Below, piece after piece: positions 1-9,416 of a DNA stretch of 64,000 nucleotides. Both the position numbers and the translations under genes were made by a program. The notes beneath the pieces are model-generated. The model was not told where the DNA came from. It worked only from the letters and a program-made list of their open reading frames with translations, and did no database searches. Within the stretch, counting starts at the first letter, position 1, and each line of letters opens with the position of its first letter. Where the stretch lies: NCBI GenBank assembly GCA_028705495.1, contig JAQWDK010000002.1, positions 62,001 to 126,000 of the forward strand. The letters are read 5' to 3'. Origin of the DNA: Eubacteriales bacterium. GTDB taxonomy: Bacteria > Bacillota > Clostridia > Oscillospirales > CAG-382.

Positions 1-10
1 TTTTTGCCTC

Positions 11-1372
11 TCAGTTATGCGGAGCGCTATTATCATCATAACGCTGCTCAACATCGATAAATTTATAATATTGGCCATACCAACCCAATGTGATTTTACC
101 GGTTGTTCCATGCCTATTCTTAGCGACCATAATTTCAGCAAGATTTTTGTTTTCAGCGTCTTGTTCATAATAATCTCTGTAAAGAAACATTATAATATCA
201 GCATCCTGCTCTATCGCGCCGCTGTCTCGCAGGTCTGAAAGCATCGGTGCTTTCGGGCCTCCGGTACTGCCACCTCTCGATTCTGGTGCTCTTGAAAGCT
301 GAGCACAAGTTAAAATAGGCACACCGAAATCCTTAGCAAGAAGTTTAAGATTTCTTGATATATCTCCAACTTCCTGAACCCTGTTTTCGATTTTTCTGTC
401 CGACTGCATAAGCTGAAGGTAATCGACAACTACAAGCCCTAAATTTTTAATTCTACGAAGTTTTGCTCTCATCGCGGTAACGGTCATTCCTGCTGTGTCA
501 TCGATTAGTATGTCACAATTCGACAACGACGATGCCGCTTTTGCAAGCGTTACCCAATCATCAGGTTCGAGCATTCCCGTTCTTAGCTTGTTGTTTTCTA
601 TCATTGACGCAGACGAAAGCATTCTTGCTACAAGCTGCGTTTTTGTCATTTCAAGAGAAAAAATCGCTACAGCTTTTTTAGATTTTTTTGCTACATTTTC
701 TGCAACATTAAGAACAAAAGCGGTTTTTCCAACGCCAGGACGAGCGCCAACAAGCACAAAGTCGCCTTTACCCATTCCAATAAGCACTCTGTCGATTGCT
801 CCAAACCCTGTTTTTAGTCCTGTCGTGCCTTCAGGGTCGTCTATCATCTGCTGTATTAAAGCGTAGTTTTCAACGATTACATCCCTTATATGAGCGAAGT
901 CTCCGCGATATTTGTTTGCAGCTATTGAAAATATCTTTTGTTCAGCGGAGTCAATTATCTCACTTACATTTCCTTGGGCAGCATAAGCGCTGTCGGCTAT
1001 ATCGCGTGAGTTATTTATGAGCGCTCTAAGCAGGGCGTTATCACGAACAATATTTGCATATTCGCGTATGTTTGCAATAGATGGAACGGTGTCAGCGAGC
1101 AGCTTTATATACTGCGCACCGTCTTTTTTTGAATATGTACCGCTGCGCTCGAGCATATCCAGCAGTGTTACAAAGTCTATACATCTGCTCTGCACAAACA
1201 TCTCTTGCATAGCGGCATAAATGGCTTGATGTCGTTCAAGATAAAAATCGGTACTTGTTATAATCTCTGCAACTTCGTTTATACGCTCTCCGTCAACAAG
1301 GATACCACCTAAAACAGCTTGCTCCGCTTCAAGCGAATAGGGCATTTGTTTTATTGAATCTAAGTCAGCCAT
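11..1372 (-). CDS. dnaB: Replicative DNA helicase DnaB
   Basis: Hexameric 5'-3' helicase that unwinds DNA at the replication fork. The 453-residue product has the full DnaB layout: an N-terminal domain beginning PYSLEAEQAVLGG (about residues 11-23), a linker helix, and a RecA-like ATPase with Walker A GARPGVGKTAF (209-219), an IFSLEM segment near 237 and Walker B VVVDYLQLM (314-322). Length is normal for the family and no intein is present. It is the last gene of a minus-strand yybS-gdpP-rplI-dnaB cluster, 24 bases after rplI, the same neighbourhood as in Bacillus. The stop codon lies only 10 bases from the window edge, so what follows it is unseen. Confident. Confidence 0.97.
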   Translation of the reverse strand: MADLDSIKQMPYSLEAEQAVLGGILVDGERINEVAEIITSTDFYLERHQAIYAAMQEMFVQSRCIDFVTLLDMLERSGTYSKKDGAQYIKLLADTVPSIANIREYANIVRDNALLRALINNSRDIADSAYAAQGNVSEIIDSAEQKIFSIAANKYRGDFAHIRDVIVENYALIQQMIDDPEGTTGLKTGFGAIDRVLIGMGKGDFVLVGARPGVGKTAFVLNVAENVAKKSKKAVAIFSLEMTKTQLVARMLSSASMIENNKLRTGMLEPDDWVTLAKAASSLSNCDILIDDTAGMTVTAMRAKLRRIKNLGLVVVDYLQLMQSDRKIENRVQEVGDISRNLKLLAKDFGVPILTCAQLSRAPESRGGSTGGPKAPMLSDLRDSGAIEQDADIIMFLYRDYYEQDAENKNLAEIMVAKNRHGTTGKITLGWYGQYYKFIDVEQRYDDNSAPHN

Positions 1373-1396
1373 ATCCGTCTCCTAAGCAGTTTATTT

Positions 1397-1837
1397 TTAT
1401 TGTGGTTGGACTTTAACTGTAAGTTTTGCGGTAATATCTGCAAAAAGTTTTATTACAGCAGTATATTCACCATAGTTTTTAATCGATTCGACTGAAAACT
1501 TCTTTTTGTCAATTGAAATTCCATGCTTTTTCTCAAGCTGCTCAGATATATCTTTGCTTGTAATTGCACCGAAAAGTCTTCCGTTGTTACCATCAGCGGT
1601 TATTTCCAGAACGATTTCATCAAGCTGTTTCTTTTGTGCTTGAGCGAGTTTCTTGTCTTCCTCTTTTTTTCTAAGAGCTGCATCGTTTTTAGCTTTTATT
1701 TCATTTAAAATTTGTGTATCTGCAATTTGTGCAAGCTTTTTCGGGAAGAGGAAGTTTCTCGCATAGCCATCAGAAACCTCGATGACATCACCCTTTTTAC
1801 CTTGACTTTTCACATCTTGAAGGAGTACAACTTTCAT
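1397..1837 (-). CDS. rplI: 50S ribosomal protein L9
   Basis: Large-subunit protein that binds 23S rRNA near the L1 stalk. The protein starts [18 protein letters not shown], the signature L9 N-terminal domain, followed by a long Lys/Glu-rich connecting helix (about 45-75) and a C-terminal domain containing [13 protein letters not shown] chose the ATG at 1837 (146 residues, near the usual 148). The longer frame starts at 1849, but that ATG abuts the Shine-Dalgarno (AGAAAGGG) and adds four residues not typical of L9. It lies between gdpP and dnaB in the same orientation. The 142-base gap from gdpP carries inverted repeats that may shape its expression. Confidence 0.96.
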   Translation of the reverse strand: MKVVLLQDVKSQGKKGDVIEVSDGYARNFLFPKKLAQIADTQILNEIKAKNDAALRKKEEDKKLAQAQKKQLDEIVLEITADGNNGRLFGAITSKDISEQLEKKHGISIDKKKFSVESIKNYGEYTAVIKLFADITAKLTVKVQPQ

Positions 1838-1866
1838 AATTCTAACCATCCCTTTCTAATTTTCTT

Positions 1867-1959
1867 GAAGTTTGTTTCGGTCGCGTCCTTTGCATTCGTT
1901 CCATCATTCGGAACAAAAGAAACAAACTTCGAGAGATTGAAAGATTTATCTTTCAATCT
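1867..1959 (-). repeat. Nested inverted repeats between gdpP and rplI
   Basis: Two structures fill the intergenic space. GAAGTTTGTTTC (1867-1878) is the exact reverse complement of GAAACAAACTTC (1919-1930), and inside it GTTCC (1899-1903) pairs with GGAAC (1910-1914). Next to it, 1934-1945 and 1948-1959 form a perfect 12-base inverted repeat (AGATTGAAAGAT arm) around two bases. In the minus-strand transcript both could fold just after the gdpP stop and before the rplI ribosome binding site. The second hairpin recurs at 24914-24935. No U-tract follows either structure, so neither looks like a simple terminator. Confidence 0.75.
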
Positions 1960-1979
1960 TGACCGATATTTGATTTTAA

Positions 1980-3995
1980 TTATTGTCCTTTAGTTAGCAT
2001 TTCTTTATCTGTATATTTATCTATTGAATCACGGAGCATCGTAAGTGCTTGTTCCATGTCAAAAGTTTCAAGCTGAGCACCAGCAACATCATATCTACCG
2101 CCACCACCCATGTTTTCAAGTATAAGCTGAACATTCACAGTACCGGAAGAACGAGCAGATATATTAATTATATCACCAACTCGGCAAAGTACGAATGATG
2201 CTAGAACGCCATCCATTGAAAGCATGCTATCAGCTGCTTTAGCTGCTGCAATCTTATCTTCTTCGGTTAAATCATCGGTCAAGGCAGATATTGCATAGAT
2301 ATTTCTATAAATTATTGTGCTACTCTCAAACTTCGCTTGTTTTATAAAATCATCGGAATTTGTTTTGAACATCAGCTGCGCATCTGTCGGATTGGCTCCT
2401 TCAGAGCGTAAATAAACCGCTGCACCGAATGTTCTGACACCTGCATTACGCGAGAACTGTTTTGTGTCAAGCATAATACCGGCAAGGAGAAGTTCTGCTT
2501 CTTCTTTTTCAAGAGACCCGGCAGGTAACAGCTGTTCTAAAATCTCACTCACAAGCTCACTTGCGGATGAAGACGATGGTTCAATATAGGTGATATCCAC
2601 AGGTGTGCTGTATTCTTCAGTTTTTCTGTGATGGTCAATGATAACTTTTTTACGAACATTATCAAATATTTCAGGTGATTCAAAAAGATTTTTGTTATTG
2701 ACATCCACGACGACGAGAAGAGTTTCTGCACTTATAAGGTCTTGACCTGTTATTTTATCAACAAAAATATTTTCATAAAAATCCAATGAAGTCAATTTTT
2801 GTTTGACAAACATAAGGTTAATATCATTTTCGTTTGATATTATATTAACCTTTTTACCCTTATCAAGGCAGAGTCTTGCAATACCAACTGCTGCTGCTAA
2901 GGAGTCATAATCAGCATATTTATGCCCCATTATAAGAATATTAGAGCTTTCTGCGATCATGTTTCCAAGGTCATGAGCAATGATCCGAGAACGTATTTTT
3001 GTTCTTTTCTCAACAGTTTTTGTTCTACCACCAAAGATTTTGGTGTCGTTGATACCCTTAACAACAGCCTGATCGCCACCTCGCTGTAGTCCGTATTCAA
3101 GCGCTTGTTTTGCTGCACTGTCTTTCTCAGCAAAACCGCCGTTAACATTCGCAATACCGATTGTTACTGTAAGCGGCATACCAAGCTGTGCTTCAGTCAG
3201 TTCTCTTATATTGTCTAGTACAGAAAATTTGCTATCTATCATAGTAACAAGATGCTTACGGCTGAACAACATAAAAAACTTATCCCGCTCGTATTCCTTA
3301 AGTATTGCTCCTAAAGAAGCCGCCCATTCGGTCAAGGCTTTTGCTATATTTGCTGATGCGGTTCGGTAATCTTCTTGAATGTTTTGAATTATTTCCGTTA
3401 GGTTGTCGACTACAATATAAGCCATTAGAGGAGCGGAGTCGTCAAGCTCCTTTTTTACATTATTTAAAACACTGTTATCATACCAAATAGTTAAAAAGTT
3501 GTTTTTACCCTTTGAAGTTATCTGGAAAGCGCGCACTTCAAACGGGACATCAAAGACATCGATGGATATTGTGGAAACTGCTGCAGCCCCAGCTTTTGAC
3601 TTCATAGCTTTTTCGTAGGTTAGCTGGTTGTCAGTGGCATCTTTGACTGATTTACCGTAAAGAATTTTGTGTTCATCATCGTAAACTGTAAAAGCTTTAT
3701 TGTACCAAATAATATTGTCGTTATCGTCCATTATAAGAACCGGCATGTCCAGTTTCATCAGAAAATCAACTGTTAAGTTAGAAAGAAGCGAGCTGCCACT
3801 GTCAGGAATCTTACCGCTCATTTCAAATAGCGTTACAGCTATAACAAAAACGATGAAAATTGCAGTAAGTAATACTGCCACAACGAGCATCGTTCCGTTC
3901 CCTGAAAAGGAAGAAACCATAATAAAAACAAGCATAACCGCGAGCGCAGAAAATAAAATGCGTTTGCCTTTTACAGCATCATATAGCTTTTTCAA
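1980..3995 (-). CDS. gdpP: Cyclic-di-AMP phosphodiesterase GdpP (DHH/DHHA1, PAS, degenerate GGDEF)
   Basis: Membrane-bound enzyme that hydrolyses c-di-AMP to pApA, setting the level of this messenger (wall and potassium homeostasis). The 671-residue product shows two N-terminal membrane segments (about 12-30 and 36-57), a PAS-like region (VLIMDDNDNIIWYNKAF, about 86-102), a degenerate GGDEF region (LEYGLQRGGDQAV), then the DHH catalytic part with GHKYADYDS and VIIDHH, and DHHA1 ending with the GGGGRYDVAGAQ motif. Length and domain order match GdpP/YybT. It follows the yybS-like gene by 25 bases and precedes rplI, the conserved order, and is probably co-transcribed with both. Which ligand the PAS domain binds cannot be seen here. 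Confidence 0.93.
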   Translation of the reverse strand: MKKLYDAVKGKRILFSALAVMLVFIMVSSFSGNGTMLVVAVLLTAIFIVFVIAVTLFEMSGKIPDSGSSLLSNLTVDFLMKLDMPVLIMDDNDNIIWYNKAFTVYDDEHKILYGKSVKDATDNQLTYEKAMKSKAGAAAVSTISIDVFDVPFEVRAFQITSKGKNNFLTIWYDNSVLNNVKKELDDSAPLMAYIVVDNLTEIIQNIQEDYRTASANIAKALTEWAASLGAILKEYERDKFFMLFSRKHLVTMIDSKFSVLDNIRELTEAQLGMPLTVTIGIANVNGGFAEKDSAAKQALEYGLQRGGDQAVVKGINDTKIFGGRTKTVEKRTKIRSRIIAHDLGNMIAESSNILIMGHKYADYDSLAAAVGIARLCLDKGKKVNIISNENDINLMFVKQKLTSLDFYENIFVDKITGQDLISAETLLVVVDVNNKNLFESPEIFDNVRKKVIIDHHRKTEEYSTPVDITYIEPSSSSASELVSEILEQLLPAGSLEKEEAELLLAGIMLDTKQFSRNAGVRTFGAAVYLRSEGANPTDAQLMFKTNSDDFIKQAKFESSTIIYRNIYAISALTDDLTEEDKIAAAKAADSMLSMDGVLASFVLCRVGDIINISARSSGTVNVQLILENMGGGGRYDVAGAQLETFDMEQALTMLRDSIDKYTDKEMLTKGQ

Positions 3996-4020
3996 TTATG
4001 TACCTCCTGTTATTTAGATG

Positions 4021-5106
4021 TTATTGCTCAGTTTTATTGAATACATCCAATTTTGTGCCTCTAAGAAGGGTTCTTGTGAGTCCTATAAAAACAAGTAAAA
4101 TTAACGAAATAGAAATTATGCTAGTCATACCAAAAATAACAAGTAGGATTATCACATACATAAATATTCTGCCGCTTTTCAAGAAATTAGAAAATGACCT
4201 CGAGCCGACTAAAGCAAGCCCTGCTGCAATCGGGTACATAACCAAAGCGGTCGCTGCTAAGAGTCCAATATTACCGTAATTTTGGAACGAAGCATATATG
4301 AGTGCGAAAGCCATAAAAACAACTGCTGCGGTTTTTGAAGGCTCAAGCTCCCATTTTAGGTCGAAGGCAAAAATTTCATCATGTAACTCAAGCCTCTTTA
4401 AAGTGAACTTTGTAGCAAAGCTTATTAAGTGAACCTGAATGAATCCGGTGAGGAGGAGGAATGCTCCGAGAAATGTTTTTATTGCATCGGAAAAAACATC
4501 CACAGGGGACATCTCTTTGAACAACTCGTCAGCATTTTTACTCAGTTTTTTGTAGTTATCTATGAAACCTCTCGAAATGTCCATGACTGTATCATAAAAC
4601 GCATCATAATTGATTACGCCTTTATACAAATAAAGCTCATATCCAAAGACCACTACGAGTACCGCAATGGAAATAAATCCGGCACGCACCACTGTTTGCA
4701 TCCTGCTCTTCCCTTGCTGTATGCAATAACCTATTACAAGACCTACTGGAATGTAATTTAGCAGAATCAATAATGTAGTTACATCCCTTGTTATAAGAAG
4801 GGAAAATGCTACAGAAGCTATCGGCGATACAATTGCGGGAAAACCTGGTTTTAATAGAAATGCCGAAGTAAACGCGGCTGCCGCAATGGTTGAAAACACA
4901 AGCTGGGGTAAAAGCGCTTGGAAAAACGACATTTCGACCGTATATTTTACACCTATTACAGCTGTTAAAATTGAGACTGCTGTCAGGATGAAGTAAAATT
5001 TGTTTTTCTTGAGCTCAATTTGCAAATGGTCAACAGCATTCCTTGCACTATCTTTTGCTTTATTTGCATTGATTCTGTTGAACTTCATATTATTTGAATT
5101 CTCCAT
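4021..5106 (-). CDS. YybS-like DUF2232 integral membrane protein
   Basis: A 361-residue polytopic membrane protein. After a charged N-terminus of about 35 residues it has roughly eight hydrophobic segments grouped in two blocks (about 38-165 and 210-345), separated by a soluble stretch rich in Lys, Asp and Tyr. It sits directly upstream of gdpP in the order found for YybS (DUF2232) in Bacillus, and that context is the main reason for the name. The family has no established biochemical function. A link to c-di-AMP signalling or envelope stress is inference from synteny. Ribosome binding site GGAGG precedes the ATG. It is probably the first gene of the cluster, as the 68-base gap upstream separates it from the topoisomerase genes. 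Confidence 0.75.
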   Translation of the reverse strand: MENSNNMKFNRINANKAKDSARNAVDHLQIELKKNKFYFILTAVSILTAVIGVKYTVEMSFFQALLPQLVFSTIAAAAFTSAFLLKPGFPAIVSPIASVAFSLLITRDVTTLLILLNYIPVGLVIGYCIQQGKSRMQTVVRAGFISIAVLVVVFGYELYLYKGVINYDAFYDTVMDISRGFIDNYKKLSKNADELFKEMSPVDVFSDAIKTFLGAFLLLTGFIQVHLISFATKFTLKRLELHDEIFAFDLKWELEPSKTAAVVFMAFALIYASFQNYGNIGLLAATALVMYPIAAGLALVGSRSFSNFLKSGRIFMYVIILLVIFGMTSIISISLILLVFIGLTRTLLRGTKLDVFNKTEQ

Positions 5107-5174
5107 AAATGTATCACCTCCATCATATTATACTATATTATTATGTTAGATAAACGAAAACGGTATGAAAAACG

Positions 5175-7397
5175 TTATAAAGTTTGTTGAGTACAGTTCG
5201 GGTCATAATCCTCAAAAATAACACCCGCTGCGGGAAGATTGCGTTTACGATACTTGCTTTCTTTCTGCAGTCTCGGTAATGTATCATAATAAGGAGCTAC
5301 TTTAACTATAACATCATTCTTTTTCAAAGTAAATAGAGTAGACCCAGCTGAAATTCTTGTAGTTTTCTTATTTACCTGGTCTCCGCCAATTAATAATGCC
5401 TTATGGTCTTGGGATAGCATTAAAAATTCTTTTGCTTCACCTAAGAAATATGCAGATATCAGCTTCGCTCCATCATTGAATGCCTTAGTGAGCTTCTTTC
5501 TGTTTGTCTTTGTCTGATAGACATCTGCAGGAATGCTAACGGCTCTTCCGTTTTCATAGAAAAGAACAATTTCTCCGCTATAATCTGTCACAGCAAGAGC
5601 TGACACAAGCATTTCATCTTCGTCAAACCCGAGTTTTGCCGGGACATAATCGCCGAGTGCTGATGCTTTAGATGCTTCAAAATCATCTAATTTTGCTTTA
5701 TAGACCTGTGCATTGGTCGTAAAGAACAGCACTTCAGCTTTGTTTGTCGTCTCTTGGCTGAAGATTATTTCATCTCCCTCTTTGACTTTTTGAACATCGC
5801 TGCCTCTGAGGGACTGGATTGTACATTTTTTAAAATAGCCCTCTGCAGTCACAAAAATAACAGCAGGGTAATCTTCAACTTCTTCCGCAATTTCAGTGCT
5901 TACTGCTTCTGATTCGTCAAGGAGCATTGTTTTACGTGGTTTTCCGTATTTCTTCTTAATCTCCGCGAGTTGCTTTATGATAACCTTTTTGATTTTCTTT
6001 TCATCAGAAAGCAAATCGTTCAGTTCATTTATCTCTTTTTCGAGGTCTTCTATATCGCTGATGCGGTTAATAATATATTCTCTGTTGAGATTGCGAAGTT
6101 TTATATCAGCAACATATTCTGCTTGAAACTTGTCGATATCGAAGCCCTTCATCAAATTCGGAACAACATCATTTTCGCTTTCAGTTCCTCGGATGATTTT
6201 TATAGCCTTGTCGATATCAAGCAGTATCTTTTTCAAACCCTTGAGCAAATGCAGCTTATCTTGTTTTTTACCGAGTTCGTGCAAGTATTCCCTTCTTAAA
6301 CACTCGATTCTAAATGCTACCCACTCGTCAAGTATTCCTAAAACGCCGAGTGTTGAAGGTGTACCTCCGGTAAGTATATTAAAATTACAGTAAAAACCAT
6401 CTTCAAGGGTGGTGCTTTTGAGAATTCTTGCGATGATTTTCTCATGATCCGCAGAGCGTTTCAAGTCGATTGTGATTCTGAGACCTTCGATGTCAATTTC
6501 GTCACGAACGTCTGATATATCCTTAATTTTCCCTGTTTTCACAAGATCGATGACGGAGTTTTTTATTTTTTCACCAGTTGTGGTGTAAGGTATTTCGGTT
6601 ATTTCAATGCTGTTATCATTCGCATTGTATTTCCATTTACCGCGAAGTTTAAATCTTCCACGACCTGTTTTATATATCTCAAGAAGCTGCTCTCTGTCAT
6701 AAATAATATAACCACCGGTCGTAAAATCGGGAGCGATTAGAATGTCAAGGAGCTCCTCTGCTTTCATGTTCGGTCTTTTTATATATTCTGAAGTGGCGTC
6801 ACAAACTTCTGCAAGATTGAATGAACAAATATTTATTGCCATACCAACAGCGATACCGAGGTTGGGTGAAACAAGAATATTTGGATATGTTGTCGGTAGA
6901 ATTTCAGGTTCTTTCATTGTGCCGTCATAGTTGTCAACGAAATCAACACTGTCTTTATCAATACTACCAAAGAGCTCTTCACATATTTTCGCAAGTTTAA
7001 CTTCTGTATATCTTGGTGCGGCAAAATCCATGTCTGAATACTGTTTTCCAAAGGTTCCTTTGGAATCAATAAAAGGATGCAGAAGCGATTCTTTACCGCT
7101 AGTAAGCCTGACAAGGGTTTCATAAATAGAAGCGTCGCCGTGTGGGTTCAGCTTCATTGTCTGCCCGACGACATTAGCTGACTTTGTACGTGCGCCAGTT
7201 AAAAGCCCCATTTTATACATTGTATAAAGAAGCTTTCTATGAGCGGGCTTGAAACCATCGATAGCAGGGATGGCTCTGGAAACAATAACGCTCATCGCAT
7301 ACGGCATATAATTTGTTTCAAGAACATCCGTTATCCTTTGATTGTCAATCGGTGCTGGTACGCTCGATTCAATAATCTTCTTTTTACCTTTTGCCAT
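5175..7397 (-). CDS. Type IIA DNA topoisomerase subunit A (ParC/GyrA-like)
   Basis: Strand-cleaving subunit of a type IIA topoisomerase. The 740-residue product has the winged-helix core with NPHGDASIYETL (84-95, equivalent of the quinolone-resistance region) and the active-site tyrosine in AAPRYTE (Tyr130). A coiled-coil stretch (about 430-500) and a C-terminal beta-propeller-like region follow. I see no GyrA box (QRRGGKG), so topoisomerase IV-like activity is more likely than supercoiling, but this pair is divergent and the gyrase/topo IV label is uncertain. It lies 30 bases downstream of its B subunit and must form an A2B2 complex with it. The Shine-Dalgarno AAAGGA is unusually far (about 15 bases) from the ATG, with an ATATATAT spacer. 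Confidence 0.85.
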   Translation of the reverse strand: MAKGKKKIIESSVPAPIDNQRITDVLETNYMPYAMSVIVSRAIPAIDGFKPAHRKLLYTMYKMGLLTGARTKSANVVGQTMKLNPHGDASIYETLVRLTSGKESLLHPFIDSKGTFGKQYSDMDFAAPRYTEVKLAKICEELFGSIDKDSVDFVDNYDGTMKEPEILPTTYPNILVSPNLGIAVGMAINICSFNLAEVCDATSEYIKRPNMKAEELLDILIAPDFTTGGYIIYDREQLLEIYKTGRGRFKLRGKWKYNANDNSIEITEIPYTTTGEKIKNSVIDLVKTGKIKDISDVRDEIDIEGLRITIDLKRSADHEKIIARILKSTTLEDGFYCNFNILTGGTPSTLGVLGILDEWVAFRIECLRREYLHELGKKQDKLHLLKGLKKILLDIDKAIKIIRGTESENDVVPNLMKGFDIDKFQAEYVADIKLRNLNREYIINRISDIEDLEKEINELNDLLSDEKKIKKVIIKQLAEIKKKYGKPRKTMLLDESEAVSTEIAEEVEDYPAVIFVTAEGYFKKCTIQSLRGSDVQKVKEGDEIIFSQETTNKAEVLFFTTNAQVYKAKLDDFEASKASALGDYVPAKLGFDEDEMLVSALAVTDYSGEIVLFYENGRAVSIPADVYQTKTNRKKLTKAFNDGAKLISAYFLGEAKEFLMLSQDHKALLIGGDQVNKKTTRISAGSTLFTLKKNDVIVKVAPYYDTLPRLQKESKYRKRNLPAAGVIFEDYDPNCTQQTL

Positions 7398-7427
7398 TTA
7401 TATATATGTTCATCCTTTGTCATTAGT

Positions 7428-9413
7428 TTATGAGATATCAGCGAGTTCGAGGTATCTTGAGCCGTTTTCATAAATATATCTTTTTCGATCAGCAACATTA
7501 TCGCCAAGCAGAACTTCAAACATCTCAGTGGTACTTTTTTCATCTTCTGGAGTTATCCTGATAAGTTTTCGAGTCTCCGGTTTCATAGTTGTACGCGACA
7601 TCATCTCCGGCTCGTTTTCACCAAGACCTTTAGAGCGCTGGATTGTATACTTCTTTTCACCGATTTCTTCGATAATCTTAGTTTTCTCCTGCTCGTCATA
7701 AGCAAAGAAGGTGTCATCCTTTGTTGTTATTTCGTAAAGAGGAGTCTGAGCGATGTAAACTTTTCCTTCTTGAATAAGAGTAGGCAAAAGTCTGTAAAAC
7801 ATCGTCAGAATAAGAGTTCTGATCTGGTAACCGTCCTCATCTGCATCGGTGCATATTATAATTTTATCCCATTTTAAAAGAGACATATCAAACGGAACAA
7901 AGTTTTTGTTTGACTTCGTTTTTATTTCAATGCCGCATCCGATAACTTTGAGAAGGTCCATAATGATATCGTTTTTGAAAATCTTTTCGTAGGTTGATTT
8001 CAAGCAGTTGAGGGTTTTACCTCTTACAGGAATTATCGCTTGGAATTCTGCATTTCTAGCAAGTTTACAAGACGAAAGAGCTGAATTACCTTCAACTATA
8101 AATAGTTCTCTTTTAGTCGGGTCTTTGCTTCGACATCCTACAAATTTTTCGACACTGTTTGATATATCAAGAGTTCCGGTCAGCTTTTTTTTGACATTCG
8201 TGCGCATCACTTCAGCAGACTCTCTGCTTCGCTTGTTTACAAGAACCTGCAGGCAGACCTTGTCGGCATACTGTGGATTTTCAGCAAAATAAACCTCAAG
8301 TGAATGCTTGAAGAAATCAGTCATCGCTTCCGCGATAAAGGAGTTGGTTATTGCTTTCTTTGTTTGGTTAGCGTATGAAGTCTGGGTTGAAAATGAATTC
8401 GTAACAAGTACAAGTGAGTCCTCTACATCAGCAAAGGTAATCTTTGACTCGTTCTTTGTATATTTATTAGTTGCTTTTAAATATTTGTCTATTTCAGATA
8501 CAAAAGCACTTCTTGTAGCTTTTTCGGGAGAGCCTCCATGCTCGAGAAAGCTTGAGTTGTGGTAATATTCGATAAAATTAACATCATTAGAGAATGTAAA
8601 AGCGAAGCTGCTTTTCAGTTTATAGTCTTCTTTATCATCTCTATCGCGGCCTACTCGTTCGGTAGAATAATCGGCAACCGGCATCATAGCTGTTTCGCCG
8701 ACTCTTTCGTTTATATAGTCAACGATTCCTTCAGGATATAGATAGTCCGATTCAGAAAAGCTGCCGTCCGGATTTTGAAACTTTAATGTCAACCTAAGCC
8801 CTGCGTTTACAACGGCTTGTTTGAGAAGTATTTGATTAAAATATTCTCTTGATATTTTTATTTCAGTAAAAACTTCCCTGTCGGGCTTCCATTTTACCAA
8901 AGTACCAGTTTTACTTTTCGGGCATGGTTCCGTTTCAAGCTTACCAACAGGTTCGCCTTTCTTAAAGGACATTGTATGTTTTTCACCGTCATAATAGGAC
9001 ACAACCTCCATGAATTCCGATGAATATTGTGTTGCGCAAGCACCAAGACCGTTTAATCCGAGCGAGTATTCGTATGCACCGCCCATTGTGTTTTTATATT
9101 TTCCGCCAGCGTAAAGCTCACAATAAACAAGCTCCCAGTTGAAACGTTTCTCGTTTTCGTTCCATCCAAGTGGAACACCGCGACCAAAGTCCTCAACGGA
9201 AAGTGTATTGTCGTTGTAAACTGTTATATTTATAACTTTGCCGAAACCCTCTCGATGTTCATCGATGGAGTTTGACAGTATTTCAAAAAATGAGTGTTCG
9301 CAGCCTTCGAGCCCATCTGAACCGAAAATGACTGCAGGACGTTTTCTTACTCTATCTGCGCCTTTCAGAGACGATATGCTTTGACTGTCATAGTTTTTTT
9401 CTTTTGTTGCCAT
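7428..9413 (-). CDS. Type IIA DNA topoisomerase subunit B (ParE/GyrB-like, divergent)
   Basis: ATPase/TOPRIM subunit partnering the A subunit encoded next. GHKL motifs are present but unusual: FFEILSNSIDE (42-52), GRGVPLG (78-84) and GLNGLG (119-124, where classical GyrB/ParE has GLHGVG). In the TOPRIM domain the invariant EGDSA is EGNSA (441-445), continued as LSSCKLAR instead of GGSAKxGR, while the DxDxDG metal motif is intact (DADEDG, 523-528). The metal-binding glutamate is kept. At 661 residues it has the ParE/short-GyrB length. It starts 3 bases after the MraY-like gene, so it is probably co-translated. It is best regarded as a distinct clostridial type IIA subfamily. Confidence 0.85.
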   Translation of the reverse strand: MATKEKNYDSQSISSLKGADRVRKRPAVIFGSDGLEGCEHSFFEILSNSIDEHREGFGKVINITVYNDNTLSVEDFGRGVPLGWNENEKRFNWELVYCELYAGGKYKNTMGGAYEYSLGLNGLGACATQYSSEFMEVVSYYDGEKHTMSFKKGEPVGKLETEPCPKSKTGTLVKWKPDREVFTEIKISREYFNQILLKQAVVNAGLRLTLKFQNPDGSFSESDYLYPEGIVDYINERVGETAMMPVADYSTERVGRDRDDKEDYKLKSSFAFTFSNDVNFIEYYHNSSFLEHGGSPEKATRSAFVSEIDKYLKATNKYTKNESKITFADVEDSLVLVTNSFSTQTSYANQTKKAITNSFIAEAMTDFFKHSLEVYFAENPQYADKVCLQVLVNKRSRESAEVMRTNVKKKLTGTLDISNSVEKFVGCRSKDPTKRELFIVEGNSALSSCKLARNAEFQAIIPVRGKTLNCLKSTYEKIFKNDIIMDLLKVIGCGIEIKTKSNKNFVPFDMSLLKWDKIIICTDADEDGYQIRTLILTMFYRLLPTLIQEGKVYIAQTPLYEITTKDDTFFAYDEQEKTKIIEEIGEKKYTIQRSKGLGENEPEMMSRTTMKPETRKLIRITPEDEKSTTEMFEVLLGDNVADRKRYIYENGSRYLELADIS

Positions 9414-9416
9414 ATT

